Assembly: GCA_947493255.1 (NCBI GenBank)
Contig: CANLQK010000002.1
Coordinates: 248,001 to 312,000, forward strand
DNA: 64,000 nucleotides
Direction of reading: 5' to 3'
Source of the DNA: an uncultured Paracoccaceae bacterium
Lineage (GTDB): Bacteria > Pseudomonadota > Alphaproteobacteria > Rhodobacterales > Rhodobacteraceae
In this document: positions 1 to 8,922 of the stretch, piece by piece
Layout of the letters: the number at the start of each line of letters is the position of its first letter
How positions within the stretch are numbered: the first letter of the stretch is position 1
Program-made: the position numbers and the translations under genes
The notes under the pieces: model-generated
What the model saw: the letters and a program-made list of their open reading frames with translations, nothing else
Databases searched by the model: none
What the model was told of the DNA's origin: nothing

Positions 1-808
1 TGACGCCATGAATGTACTTTCCGATCCAATACAAAGACTGCAAGTCGCGCAGGCCGCCTTTGCCTTCTTTGACATTGGGTTCAACCATATACCGCTGACC
101 GCCTTGTTTGCGGTGGCGTTCGGCACGCTCTGTCAGTTTGGCTTCGATGAAATCGGGCACTGTATTGGCGAACAACTCGTTACGCAGACGTTCTGTCAGC
201 TCGACAGACAGGTCTTCGTCCCCCGTCAGGAACCGTTCTTCAACCAAGGCGGTTCGGATCGTGTAATCCTCCCGCGCCAGCTTGATGCATTCTTTCACTG
301 TGCGGCTGGCATGCCCCACCTTCAGCTTCAGATCCCAAAGGATGTAAAGCATGCTTTCAATGGTGCTTTCAGCCCGTTTGGTCAGCGTGTGTGGCATCAA
401 AAACAGCAAATCGACGTCCGAATGCGGGGCCATCTCGCCTCGGCCAGACCCACCGACGGCAATCAATGACAACCGCTCGTTGTCAGACGGAGTGGGCAAC
501 GGGTGCAAGTGGGTTGTCGCGAAGTGAAAAACCTCGATCACGACGCTGTCGGTCAGCCACGCAATCGCGCGTGTGGTTTCGCGCGCCTTGAAGGGGGATT
601 GCAAAAAGGCCGTTGTAATCACATCCCGGCCTGCCTTTAGGGCATCCTTAAGGTGCGCCACGACGTCGCTTCGCGAAACGTCCTCTCCGTCAGGTGTTTG
701 GGCGGCCGCCGCAGCAAGGGTAGCACGCAACGCCCCGCGATCGAGAATATCGTCCGCGGGGCAAATGAAGTCGTCAGGGGGTGTCGAAAAGGTCAGATCA
801 GGATCCAC
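1..808 (-). CDS. glnD: PII uridylyltransferase GlnD, N-terminal part (gene runs off the window)
   Basis: Bifunctional uridylyltransferase/uridylyl-removing enzyme that modifies PII (GlnB/GlnK) in response to glutamine, controlling nitrogen assimilation in the cytoplasm. About 269 residues are visible; the C-terminal HD and ACT domains lie outside the window. The nucleotidyltransferase signature is read on the minus strand near 478-400: VGGSGRGEMAPHSDVDLLF, with the catalytic SDVD aspartates. Further down the GlnD-typical EGKGGLRDLQ is seen near 60-25. The frame is closed upstream by a TAG at 836-838, so the start must be GTG at 808 or TTG at 817. I chose GTG, without a strong ribosome site. 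Either start overlaps the end of the upstream lipoprotein gene, so coupled translation is likely. Family assignment is secure; the start is not. Confidence 0.93.
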   Translation of the reverse strand, partial: MDPDLTFSTPPDDFICPADDILDRGALRATLAAAAAQTPDGEDVSRSDVVAHLKDALKAGRDVITTAFLQSPFKARETTRAIAWLTDSVVIEVFHFATTHLHPLPTPSDNERLSLIAVGGSGRGEMAPHSDVDLLFLMPHTLTKRAESTIESMLYILWDLKLKVGHASRTVKECIKLAREDYTIRTALVEERFLTGDEDLSVELTERLRNELFANTVPDFIEAKLTERAERHRKQGGQRYMVEPNVKEGKGGLRDLQSLYWIGKYIHGV

Positions 809-1997
809 CGCGGCCAAATGAAGATGGCGCTGCTTCTACTATCGAAATCTGGTTGTTTGCAATCCGCGCAACAGCCAAAGCACGTTGGTTGGACCCATCA
901 GGGCGCAAACGGAACACGCCAGTGGCACCTGCGAAACCCGCAGACCGTGTCAGGGACGCCGCTGTTAGCGCATTGCGATCACCTGTCGCGGCCAAGGCAC
1001 CAATCGCGGCAATGCCATCATATGCGATGGATGCAAGGCGGTGCGGCTGGCTGCCGTAAGACGTTTCATAGCGGTTGCGGAATGCGGCCTCGCGGCCCGC
1101 GTCGCCCATCGCAAAAATACCGTTCTGCATGCCGGGCAATTCTGCAATTTGTGGTGCTGCGTCCCAACGTGTCAGGCCAACAAGCGGCGAAGAGGATGGG
1201 TTTAAACCTTGATCATCCAATGATGTTGCAAGGATCGGCAAACCACCAGCGACGTTATCAGTGACAAACACCGCTTGGGCGTTGTTGGCGTTGATCGCGC
1301 TGGCAATGGCCGGCGCACGGGCGAAAATACCTTGTTGGTTAAACGGGTAGGATTCTGTGCCAACGATTGTGCTGCCAGCGGCGCGCACAGATGTTGCAAT
1401 GGCATCGCGGCCAACTGCGCCGGGCAGGTCGTCTTGGTGAACGATCATGTAACGTGTGACACCTTGGCGTGTCGCGAATTCGACCAATCGGTCGGACACA
1501 TTGCTAAACGTGTTGCCCAATACAAATACGTTCCCACCAGCAACCGCTGGGTTGTTCGAGAACGCCAAGACATTCACGTTCGCTGGGGCTACCGCAACGC
1601 CAACCGCGTTGGCGCTCGTCGCGTCCAGTGGGCCAAGAATGATCTTTGCACCGTTTGCCACGGCCGCTGCAGCCTGTTGGGCAGCTGTCGCTGGGTCACG
1701 TGCAGTGTTATAAACGGTCAGGTTAACCGTGACGCCATTTAGGTCAGAAATCGCCATGCGTGCGGAATTTTCCAAACTTGCCGCAATCGCGTCCATTTCG
1801 CCTACACCGGTCCCACCAGGTACCAAAAGCGCAACGTTGATCGGGGCGGACGGGTCAATCTCTTGCCCCGAATTCCCGTCTGTTCCAGGAATGGCTAGGT
1901 CACAGGCCGCAAGGAAGGCCATAGTTGTAAACGCGAGAACGCGTGCGGACAGGCGGCGCAAAGCGCGGGCCGGAAGGCTGGGCAAACGGGTTAACAT
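798..1997 (-). CDS. Penicillin-binding protein activator (LpoA-like periplasmic-binding lipoprotein)
   Basis: Protein of 399 residues with a lipoprotein signal: a basic N-terminus, a hydrophobic stretch and the lipobox FLAAC, giving lipidated Cys32. The rest resembles the type I periplasmic-binding fold (Leu/Ile/Val-binding family), for example INVALLVPGGTG near residue 53 and GAKIILGPLDATSANAV near 135. This combination matches the LpoA/YraM-type activators of class A penicillin-binding proteins, and family members lie beside rsmI and yraN in many proteobacteria, as here (rsmI is divergent, 86 bp away). The function is inferred from family and neighbourhood; an amino-acid-binding role cannot be excluded. 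Its stop overlaps the start of glnD. Confidence 0.8.
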   Translation of the reverse strand: MLTRLPSLPARALRRLSARVLAFTTMAFLAACDLAIPGTDGNSGQEIDPSAPINVALLVPGGTGVGEMDAIAASLENSARMAISDLNGVTVNLTVYNTARDPATAAQQAAAAVANGAKIILGPLDATSANAVGVAVAPANVNVLAFSNNPAVAGGNVFVLGNTFSNVSDRLVEFATRQGVTRYMIVHQDDLPGAVGRDAIATSVRAAGSTIVGTESYPFNQQGIFARAPAIASAINANNAQAVFVTDNVAGGLPILATSLDDQGLNPSSSPLVGLTRWDAAPQIAELPGMQNGIFAMGDAGREAAFRNRYETSYGSQPHRLASIAYDGIAAIGALAATGDRNALTAASLTRSAGFAGATGVFRLRPDGSNQRALAVARIANNQISIVEAAPSSFGRGGS

Positions 1998-2083
1998 GGA
2001 CTATCTCACTCCCTCTTGGCAGGGGAAATGCCCCCCTGCATCTTGAAGCGCCATCATAATACGCAACGCCGGAGGGTCTAGGT

Positions 2084-2944
2084 ATGAATCATAAGGTAAT
2101 TCCCCTCACATCTGGGCTGTATTTATGTGCGGTGCCTATCGGGAATGCCCGTGATGTGACGCTGCGCACGCTCGACATTCTCGCCAGCGCAGATGTCATT
2201 GCGGCTGAAGATACTCGCACGGCACGCAAGCTTATGGAAATACACGGTATTTCGATCGGTGACCGCAAAATGGTCGCCTATCACGACCACTCTGGTGAAA
2301 ACGTACGTGACCGCCTTATGGGGTTGGTACGTGATGGAAAATCGGTCGCTTATGTCTCCGAAGCAGGTACGCCACTTGTTGCCGATCCGGGGTACAAATT
2401 GGCCGCCGACATGCGCGAGGCCGACCTGCCATTGACGGCAGCACCGGGTGCGTCGGCGGTTTTGGCGGCCCTGACGGTATCAGGCCTGCCAAGCGATGCC
2501 TTTCATTTTGCAGGTTTTTTACCCAATGCCAGCGGTGCACGGCGCAAAGGCCTCGAAGGGTTACGCGCCATCGACGCGACAGTGGTCTTATACGAATCGC
2601 CTAAACGTATTCGCGCGCTTTTGGGCGACATCATCGCGACAATGGGGCCGACCAAACAGGTCGTCATCTGTCGAGAGTTGACCAAAAAGTTCGAAGAGGT
2701 CCTGCGCGGAACAGCCCAAGACTTGTCCGATGCCCTAGAAGACAGAAACCTCAAAGGTGAAGTCGTGGTGTTGATCGCGCGGGGCGAAGAAACCGAAGCG
2801 AGCGAAGAAGACGTTAGCGCCGCGTTAAGAAAAGCCATGCTAACCATGCGGGTGAAAGATGCCGCAACTGCCGTCGCCGGCGCAACGGGCATGCCGCGCC
2901 GCGATGTGTATCAGCTGGCGCTTCAACTGAAGGACGACGCATGA
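2084..2944 (+). CDS. rsmI: 16S rRNA (cytidine(1402)-2'-O)-methyltransferase RsmI
   Basis: 286-residue SAM-dependent tetrapyrrole-methylase-fold enzyme that 2'-O-methylates C1402 in the 16S rRNA decoding centre. Family motifs are clear: LYLCAVPIGNARDVTLR at the N-terminus, ADVIAAEDTRTARKL, SEAGTPLVADPGY and APGASAVLAALTVSGLP. The ATG follows a good GGAGG site (about 2070). It heads a four-gene run (rsmI-yraN-gshB-hydrolase). Its stop overlaps the start of yraN (ATGA). Confidence 0.96.
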   Translation: MNHKVIPLTSGLYLCAVPIGNARDVTLRTLDILASADVIAAEDTRTARKLMEIHGISIGDRKMVAYHDHSGENVRDRLMGLVRDGKSVAYVSEAGTPLVADPGYKLAADMREADLPLTAAPGASAVLAALTVSGLPSDAFHFAGFLPNASGARRKGLEGLRAIDATVVLYESPKRIRALLGDIIATMGPTKQVVICRELTKKFEEVLRGTAQDLSDALEDRNLKGEVVVLIARGEETEASEEDVSAALRKAMLTMRVKDAATAVAGATGMPRRDVYQLALQLKDDA

Positions 2945-3315
2945 CAACACCGCTCAAAGCCCGGGGTTCAACATCCTATCATGCGGGCCTTGCTGCGGAA
3001 GAAATCGTTGCCGAGCTATTTGCGCGCAAAGGCATGGCGACTTTGGCCAAACGTTGGCGCGGTTCAGCGGGCGAGATTGATGTGATCGTTCAAGACGGTG
3101 ACGGTGTTGTTTTTATCGAAGTAAAGAAAAGCAAAACCCACGGCGGCGCAGCCTTGCGCGTTACGCCTAAACAATTGCAACGCATCTACACGACAGGGGC
3201 AGAGTTTCTTGAAACCATGCCCAAGGGCCAATTGACCGATGTGCGCGTGGATGTTGCGCTGATCGATGAAGTTGGCCGCGTAGATGTGATCGAAAACGTG
3301 TCCATGGCCGCCTAA
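2941..3315 (+). CDS. yraN: YraN/UPF0102 family endonuclease-like protein
   Basis: 124-residue small protein of the UPF0102 family with a restriction-endonuclease-like core. The conserved signature is GSAGEIDVIVQDGDGVVFIE followed by VK, i.e. the E/D...ExK metal-binding pattern, then TPKQLQRI in the following helix. The molecular role of the family is not established. The overlap with rsmI and the link to the PBP activator is a widespread proteobacterial arrangement. Length is normal for the family. Confidence 0.92.
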   Translation: MTTPLKARGSTSYHAGLAAEEIVAELFARKGMATLAKRWRGSAGEIDVIVQDGDGVVFIEVKKSKTHGGAALRVTPKQLQRIYTTGAEFLETMPKGQLTDVRVDVALIDEVGRVDVIENVSMAA

Positions 3316-3381
3316 CGGGCCATTGCACACCGCGCCGCTAGGGTCCATGTGTTGGGCAACACCTTTGACATGGACCTTGTG

Positions 3382-4335
3382 ATGACTGCTCAAAAAAACC
3401 TCACCGTTGCCTTTCAGATGGACCCGATTGATGCGATCGACATCAACGCCGACAGCTCTTTCCGCCTTGCCGAAGAGGCGCAGGCGCGTGGGCACAAATT
3501 GTTTTACTACACGCCCGACCAGCTAAGCTATCAAGAAGGCCGTGTTGTGGCCCGTGGCCAAGACCTGACAGTGCGCCGCGAAGTGGGTAACCATTTTGAT
3601 GTGGGCGACATGCGCGAACAGGACTTGTCCGAGGTTGATGTCATTTGGCTGCGCCAAGACCCACCGTTCGATATGGGCTATATCACCACCACCCATATTC
3701 TAGACCGTATTCACCCCGACACATTGGTTGTGAACGATCCGTTTTGGGTGCGTAACTACCCTGAAAAGCTGCTGGTTCTGGATTTTCCAGACCTTACGCC
3801 CCCAACAGCAATTGCGCGCGATCTTGAAACGCTCAAAGCATTCCGTGCCCGCCATGGCGACGTGATCCTAAAACCGCTTTATGGCAACGGTGGTGCTGGC
3901 GTCTTCCGCCTGACGCCAGAAGACCGCAACCTTGCATCGCTTCACGAACTGTTCTGCGGCATCAACCGCGAACCGCTGATCATGCAGAAGTTCTTGCCAG
4001 ACGTCAGCGCAGGCGACAAACGCGTCATCTTGGTCGACGGCGAACCGGTCGGCGCCATCAACCGTGTCCCTGCAAAGGGCGAGACACGGTCCAACATGCA
4101 CGTCGGCGGCCGCCCTGAAAAAGTCGGGCTGACCGAACGCGACCTTGAAATCTGCGCGCGTATCGGGCCGTTGTTAAAAGAAAAGGGCCAAGTTTTTGTC
4201 GGCATCGACGTTATCGGCGACTACCTGACTGAAATCAACGTTACCTCTCCAACGGGCATTCAGGAACTTGAACGGTTCGACGGCGTCAACATTGCAGCCA
4301 AAATTTGGGAGGCGATCGAGGCGAAACGCACGTAA
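3382..4335 (+). CDS. gshB: Glutathione synthetase
   Basis: ATP-grasp ligase that adds glycine to gamma-glutamylcysteine, the second step of glutathione synthesis. With the ATG at 3382 it has 317 residues, close to the usual 315-320. Recognised by [19 protein letters not shown] at the N-terminus, [30 protein letters not shown] (ATP-grasp), [20 protein letters not shown] and the C-terminal [14 protein letters not shown]. In-frame starts at 3349 (GTG) and 3370 (ATG) are possible, but homologues begin just before the AFQMDPI strand, which favours 3382. A GST-family gene and a ChaC-type glutathione-degrading gene also occur in the window. Confidence 0.96.
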   Translation: MTAQKNLTVAFQMDPIDAIDINADSSFRLAEEAQARGHKLFYYTPDQLSYQEGRVVARGQDLTVRREVGNHFDVGDMREQDLSEVDVIWLRQDPPFDMGYITTTHILDRIHPDTLVVNDPFWVRNYPEKLLVLDFPDLTPPTAIARDLETLKAFRARHGDVILKPLYGNGGAGVFRLTPEDRNLASLHELFCGINREPLIMQKFLPDVSAGDKRVILVDGEPVGAINRVPAKGETRSNMHVGGRPEKVGLTERDLEICARIGPLLKEKGQVFVGIDVIGDYLTEINVTSPTGIQELERFDGVNIAAKIWEAIEAKRT

Positions 4336-5222
4336 TGCGCCCGTCCTTCCGGCTCCGAGTTCTTACGTTTTTCATGCGCTATATGGTCAAACCGCATCTT
4401 GCGCGGTTTGGCACACCCGATCGTGCGCAGCGCAACTTTGAACGTATGGCCCCGCTGTTGTTTAGCACCCCGAAAGGGACCAAAGTCACCGACAATGGTC
4501 TGAGTGCTCAGGTCACGTATGGCACGCCCAACGCAGGGCAGGCCGTTCTCTATTTGCACGGTGGGGCCTTCGTTGCAGGGTCGCGCCGCAGCTACCGCGC
4601 TATGGCGGGTCGAATCGCCAAACGCACTGGCGCAACTGTTTTCATCGCCGATTACCCCAAGCTTCAAACCGCGCCCTTTCCGGCGGCCCCGGGTGCGGTT
4701 TTGGCGGCATGGGACCAGTTGCTGGACCAAGGATGGCACCCCCATCAGATCGTCATCGCAGGCGATAGTGCGGGTGGTAATTTGGTGTTCGGGCTAATGG
4801 CAACTGTGCTGCAACGAGGCCAAAAGCCAGCAGGCGTTTTGGCATTTTCCCCTTGGACAGACCTTACCCTGTCGGGGGACAGCATTAAATCCAACGCCAA
4901 ATCAGACCCCTTACTGCCCACCAGCCGCATGGCCGAAGCTGTCGGCCTTTACCTTAATGGTGGTGATCCTGCCGATCCAATGGCCAGCCCATTGTTTGCC
5001 GATTTCCCTAACCCACCGCCTGTTCTTATTCAGGTCGGCGCGACTGAGGCGTTGTTGAGCGACGCAGAACGAATGGCAGCAAAACTAGGTGGCACGCTCG
5101 ATGTTTGGGAAAACGTCCCCCACGTTTGGCAAATTTTCGATGCACGTTTGCCCGAAGCCAATGCGGCCATGCGGGTGGCGGCCAAGTTCGTTCAAACCTC
5201 TTTCGCCAACGCCAAACGGTAA
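4335..5222 (+). CDS. Alpha/beta hydrolase of the hormone-sensitive lipase (HSL, family IV esterase) group
   Basis: 295 residues. It shows the HSL-family oxyanion motif HGGAF, the nucleophile elbow GDSAGGN, a candidate acid in ALLSDAERM and the catalytic His in VPHVWQIF near the C-terminus. It probably hydrolyses short-chain carboxylic esters; the natural substrate is unknown. The ATG overlaps the gshB stop (TAATG), which decides the start and suggests coupling. Its 3' end overlaps the convergent YifB gene by 31 bp. Confidence 0.88.
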   Translation: MRPSFRLRVLTFFMRYMVKPHLARFGTPDRAQRNFERMAPLLFSTPKGTKVTDNGLSAQVTYGTPNAGQAVLYLHGGAFVAGSRRSYRAMAGRIAKRTGATVFIADYPKLQTAPFPAAPGAVLAAWDQLLDQGWHPHQIVIAGDSAGGNLVFGLMATVLQRGQKPAGVLAFSPWTDLTLSGDSIKSNAKSDPLLPTSRMAEAVGLYLNGGDPADPMASPLFADFPNPPPVLIQVGATEALLSDAERMAAKLGGTLDVWENVPHVWQIFDARLPEANAAMRVAAKFVQTSFANAKR

Positions 5223-6703
5223 CCGACCGCTTCGGCGACATGGGGTTTGCGCACATCCGTCGACCCGTCCAAATCTGCAATCGTGCGGGCCACACGCAAA
5301 ACACGGTGATACCCGCGCGCGCTTAGGCCAAACCTATCCGCAACTTTTAACAACAGCTCTTTCCCATCGGCATTTGGGGTTGCGACCTCTTCCAATGCAC
5401 CGCCTTCTAAATCGGCGTTCACGCGCATTTCGGTCCCTTCAAAACGCGCCGCTTGAACAGCGCGCCCAGCCGCCACACGCGCGGCTATCACCGCAGACGG
5501 TTCTCCTGTGGCGGGCAGGTCTAGGTCTTGTAATGTCACAGGCGGCATTTCGATACGCAGGTCAAACCGGTCCATCAATGGCCCAGAAATGCGCGACATG
5601 TATTCATCGCCACACACTGGCACCCGTGCACAGGCGCGGTTCGGGTCGCTCAGGTATCCGCATTTGCACGGGTTCGCCGCAGCCACCAACATAAACCGGC
5701 ACGGGTACCGCACATGGGCATTGGCGCGTGCGACCACCACCTCGCCGCTTTCAATAGGCTGGCGCAAGGTTTCCAAAACCGTGCGTGGGTATTCGGGGAA
5801 CTCATCCATGAACAAAACCCCGTTGTGCGCCAGAGAGATTTCACCCGGTTTCGCACCGCGCCCGCCGCCCACAATCGCGGCCATAGATGCCGTATGATGG
5901 GGTTCGCGAAAGGGGCGTGCACGGTTGATGCCGCCTTCACTTAACAACCCAGCCAATGAATGGATCATCGATGTTTCCAACGCCTCGGCGGGTTCCAACG
6001 GGGGTAAAATGCTGGCCAATCTGGCTGCCAACATCGATTTGCCTGACCCGGGCGTGCCAACCATTAATGTGTGGTGGCGCCCTGTCGCTGCGATTTCTAA
6101 TGCGCGTTTGGCTTTTTCTTGCCCCTTAACGTCTGCAAAATCCTTTAACCCCGACTGGGATTGGACCTCTCCGGCCCGTGCAATGGGTAGCGGCGATTGC
6201 CCTGTGAAGTGGCGTAAAGCGTCCGCCAAACTGCGCGGTGCAAATACAGCAGCCGCCTCGACCCACGCTGCCTCTGGCCCACAGGCCTGCGGGCACATCA
6301 ACACGCGGTTTGCAGCGGCGGCCGCCATGGCTGCGGGCAGGGCGCCCAAGACCGGCACCAACGTGCCATCCAATGATAGTTCGCCCAATGCTACCGTTTC
6401 AGCGGATTTGTCGTGGGGGATGACATCCATCGCCGCCAACAATGCCAACGCGATAGGCAGGTCAAAATGCGACCCTTCTTTGGGCAGGTCGGCAGGCGAA
6501 AGGTTAACGGTAATCTTTTTAGCGGGTAGCGCGATGGACAGCGCGCTCAACGCAGCGCGCACACGGTCGCGTGCCTCTGAAACGGCCTTGTCCGGCAACC
6601 CGACAATGGAAAACCCCGGCAGGCCCGGGGCCGTGGCGCATTGCACCTCGACCAACCGAGCCTCGACCCCTTCAAAGGCAACCGTATAGGCGCGCGCAAC
6701 CAT
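5192..6703 (-). CDS. YifB family Mg-chelatase-like AAA ATPase (ComM-like)
   Basis: 503 residues. The N-terminal S5/Lon-like domain contains GLPGFSIVGLPDKAVSEARDRVRA. The central AAA+ domain has Walker A GTPGSGKS (residues 216-223) and Walker B GVLFMDE (294-300). The C-terminal Mg-chelatase domain contains YHRVLRVARTIADL. Homologues such as ComM are hexameric branch-migration helicases acting on recombination intermediates in natural transformation. An equivalent role here is inferred from the family. The length is normal. The gene converges on and overlaps the esterase gene. Confidence 0.93.
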   Translation of the reverse strand: MVARAYTVAFEGVEARLVEVQCATAPGLPGFSIVGLPDKAVSEARDRVRAALSALSIALPAKKITVNLSPADLPKEGSHFDLPIALALLAAMDVIPHDKSAETVALGELSLDGTLVPVLGALPAAMAAAAANRVLMCPQACGPEAAWVEAAAVFAPRSLADALRHFTGQSPLPIARAGEVQSQSGLKDFADVKGQEKAKRALEIAATGRHHTLMVGTPGSGKSMLAARLASILPPLEPAEALETSMIHSLAGLLSEGGINRARPFREPHHTASMAAIVGGGRGAKPGEISLAHNGVLFMDEFPEYPRTVLETLRQPIESGEVVVARANAHVRYPCRFMLVAAANPCKCGYLSDPNRACARVPVCGDEYMSRISGPLMDRFDLRIEMPPVTLQDLDLPATGEPSAVIAARVAAGRAVQAARFEGTEMRVNADLEGGALEEVATPNADGKELLLKVADRFGLSARGYHRVLRVARTIADLDGSTDVRKPHVAEAVGYRLALAKEV

Positions 6704-6790
6704 GCTGTTTTAACCCCAACCCAACCAAATCATGGTTAACTGTTTGACCGAACAGGGGTTTAAGAAAGGTTAACGCCGTCTAAACACTGT

Positions 6791-7672
6791 CTAAACGAGC
6801 GCCATGAACTTGGGCCACGCTTCTGGGTCTTTCATGGTCTTGTCTCGGCAAAACGCGTTGCAGAACCCAAAGGTCCGCCCGTCCATTTCCAGGAAATGGG
6901 TAACAGCCGTTCCCGAATAGGGGCAAAGCGTGTTCTCTGACGGACCAGTTTCAACGGCCTTCGCCGCGCGAACCGCAGGGCCCCGCCATGGTGCTTCGGG
7001 GGCATCAATTTCAAACTTCGTAAGCGCGGGTTCGTTTGCAAGTCCCATCGCACGCCACCGGCGTAACGCAGGGTCCGCCAAATGGGCTTCGACATAGGCT
7101 TTGGTCGTCGGACGTGTGTGAAAATCATACCCGGCCAAACGCACAGCCATTGGCGCGAAAATCGCATCCACCAAAGAATACTCTCCGCACAGCCACGGGC
7201 CGTCGGGCTTTGATACAGACCGCGCATGGGTCCACAACACTTCAAGCCGGTCAAGCTCCGCCTCGATCTCGGGTGGCGGTGTTTGTGTAACGTTGGACAC
7301 TCGTAAATTCACCGGCCAGTTGCCTCGCAACCCACCAAAGCTGGAATGCATTTCATTGGCCAAAGCCCGTGCTGTTGCGCGTGCCAATGGGTCTTTGGGC
7401 CAAAACGCGATGTCTGGGTGGCGGCTCGCCAGTTCTTCGGCGATGGCCATGCTGTCGTTCAGCACGGCACCTTCCGGCGTAATTGCTGTGGGTAAGGTGC
7501 GGGCATGCCCAAGGTTGTTTTCGGCCATCAAACGGCGCACGTCGCTTTCCGTTTCTGGGCGAAACACGGTCGTCTTGACCTGTTCGGCCAAACCGAAACG
7601 TTCGAACATCAAATAGGCCGCGATGGACCAGCTAAAGTACAGGCGATTGCCGATATATAATTGATAAGTCAT
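6791..7672 (-). CDS. Glutathione S-transferase family protein with a C-terminal Cys motif tail
   Basis: 293 residues. Residues 1-80 look like a thioredoxin-fold GST N-domain (LYIGNRLYFSWSIAAYL, then LPTAITPEGAVLNDSMAIAEE with the cis-Pro and the D/ES glutathione-contact motif). An all-helical C-domain with SLVDAIFAPM follows. An extra tail of about 45 residues carries CPYSG (Cys250) and FGFCNAFC (Cys271, Cys275), then DPEAWPKFM. That pattern resembles YHS/TRASH-type metal-binding modules. The substrate is unknown. No clear ribosome site is seen at the ATG, but the start agrees with the fold. Confidence 0.85.
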   Translation of the reverse strand: MTYQLYIGNRLYFSWSIAAYLMFERFGLAEQVKTTVFRPETESDVRRLMAENNLGHARTLPTAITPEGAVLNDSMAIAEELASRHPDIAFWPKDPLARATARALANEMHSSFGGLRGNWPVNLRVSNVTQTPPPEIEAELDRLEVLWTHARSVSKPDGPWLCGEYSLVDAIFAPMAVRLAGYDFHTRPTTKAYVEAHLADPALRRWRAMGLANEPALTKFEIDAPEAPWRGPAVRAAKAVETGPSENTLCPYSGTAVTHFLEMDGRTFGFCNAFCRDKTMKDPEAWPKFMALV

Positions 7673-7730
7673 GCAAACACGTTACGGCCTACAACCAAAC
7701 CGTGCAAATCGCGATTTGTGAAGGCCGCCG

Positions 7731-8306
7731 TCACGCAAGATGATTGATGCGCGCAACACCGGCGGTTGGCTTCATCTGAATTTCCGTAACCGAAAAGTTG
7801 TCAATCTTATGGGCCAGCGCTTGGTAGGGCGTGATACCGCCCGCGATCTGAACCTGCGACAGGATCGCACCAAAATGGGCCACCGCGATAATGTCTCGGT
7901 GCGGGTTATCCGCCACAATGGCCTGAATGGCATCATGTACACGGGCCGCCGCAGCATTCCAACTTTCGCCGTTTGGCGGGGCAACGTCACCGGGTTTTTC
8001 CCAATACGCGCGGCTTAGATCCGGCCACCGCTCAGCCACTTCGGCAAATCCTATTCCATCCCAATCACCAAAATCAAACTCGCGGAGGCCCGCGTGATGG
8101 GGAAGCCGGTCGCGCCCGTCTTGCAAGGCGCTGGCTGTATCGACAGACCGCTGCAAATCCGACGACACCACCACAGCCCGCTTCGGCAACGTTGCGCTTA
8201 ATCGTGTAATCTGGGCCGTGTCACTTAGGTCGGCTGGCACATCGCGGTGCCCAACAAACGTCTTTTCGTGGGTTGGCCCGTGTCGCACCCAGTAGACCGT
8301 GGTCAT
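7731..8306 (-). CDS. Histidine phosphatase family protein, probable alpha-ribazole phosphatase (CobC-like)
   Basis: 191-residue phosphoglycerate-mutase-superfamily enzyme. The phosphohistidine motif is VRHGPT (residues 7-12), GLREFDFGDWDG carries the acid, and VAHFGAILSQV supplies the second histidine. It is coupled to cobU by an ATGA overlap, which points to removal of phosphate from alpha-ribazole phosphate in cobalamin nucleotide-loop assembly. That specificity comes from context, since the superfamily is broad. Confidence 0.82.
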   Translation of the reverse strand: MTTVYWVRHGPTHEKTFVGHRDVPADLSDTAQITRLSATLPKRAVVVSSDLQRSVDTASALQDGRDRLPHHAGLREFDFGDWDGIGFAEVAERWPDLSRAYWEKPGDVAPPNGESWNAAAARVHDAIQAIVADNPHRDIIAVAHFGAILSQVQIAGGITPYQALAHKIDNFSVTEIQMKPTAGVARINHLA

Positions 8307-8860
8307 AACGTTCCCTTCAACACTTGCGGCAAGCCCGCTATCACCTGCACCACTGTGCCCGCCTGTGCGGCCAATGATTGGTTCAAGCGGCCTTGGGCAT
8401 TGCGGAATTGGCGCGCTAACGCATTGTCTGGCACAACACCGTGGCCGACCTCATTCGACACGACGATCACTTGCGCTGGGCAGTCCGCGATTGCCGCGCA
8501 CAACGCAGGTCCAGCGCCTTGCACATCCTCATCCGCTAACAACAGGTTCGACAGCCAAAGCGTTGCACAATCTAACAATACAACGCTGTCCGCTGGGCAA
8601 GATCGCAACGCACCTGCCACATCAATTGGTGCCTCAATCGTCGTCCATGCTGCCCCGCGTTGTGCTTGATGGTCCGAAATTTTTGCGCGCATCTCGTCAT
8701 CAAACGCTTGCGCCGTCGCGATATAACACCTCGGCTTTTCAGTTTGAAAACAAAGGCCCTCGGCGAACGACGATTTCCCCGAAGCGGCCCCGCCCAAGAC
8801 TAATGTGAAGGATGCGTCTGACAATTTTGGAACTTTCTCTGATCCAGTAACATTTTCCAT
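8303..8860 (-). CDS. cobU: Adenosylcobinamide kinase / adenosylcobinamide-phosphate guanylyltransferase
   Basis: Bifunctional enzyme (CobU/CobP) that phosphorylates adenosylcobinamide and then transfers GMP to it during cobalamin assembly. Features: P-loop LVLGGAASGKSSFAE, the guanylylated-His region (SDHQAQRGAAWTTIEAP), LLDCATLWLSNLL, and the strongly conserved NEVGHGVVP...ARQFRNAQGRLNQ. The open frame continues upstream into rpoH2, but the ATG at 8860 gives 185 residues, the usual family length. The start overlaps the predicted rpoH2 promoter on the other strand. B12 made or salvaged here would serve NrdJ, also in this window. Confidence 0.93.
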   Translation of the reverse strand: MENVTGSEKVPKLSDASFTLVLGGAASGKSSFAEGLCFQTEKPRCYIATAQAFDDEMRAKISDHQAQRGAAWTTIEAPIDVAGALRSCPADSVVLLDCATLWLSNLLLADEDVQGAGPALCAAIADCPAQVIVVSNEVGHGVVPDNALARQFRNAQGRLNQSLAAQAGTVVQVIAGLPQVLKGTL

Positions 8861-8867
8861 ACGTAAC
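8840..8867 (+). promoter_or_regulatory. Candidate RpoE (ECF sigma)-type promoter of rpoH2
   Basis: TGATCC at 8840-8845, 18 intervening bases, then TAAC at 8864-8867, ending 55 bp before the rpoH2 ATG. In Rhodobacter sphaeroides, RpoE (singlet-oxygen ECF sigma factor) promoters have a TGATCC -35 box and a TA-containing -10 box at this spacing, and rpoH2 is a core member of that regulon. The sequence match is direct; use by RpoE in this organism is inferred. Confidence 0.6.
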
Positions 8868-8922
8868 CATATCAAAAGACAAAGCGAAATACTGCTCGAT
8901 TGATCAACTGGGGATAAACGAA

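Noticed and set aside
5925-6689. Long plus-strand open frame opposite the YifB gene
   Set aside because: It mirrors the codon bias of the real gene and has no family similarity or ribosome site. The same holds for 19595-20401 minus, opposite the dehydrogenase gene.
6755-6768. TTAA-N6-TTAA in the gap between the YifB and GST genes, as a CtrA site
   Set aside because: CtrA sites have 7 bases between TTAA halves; this has 6. The pair at 56953-56969 has 9.
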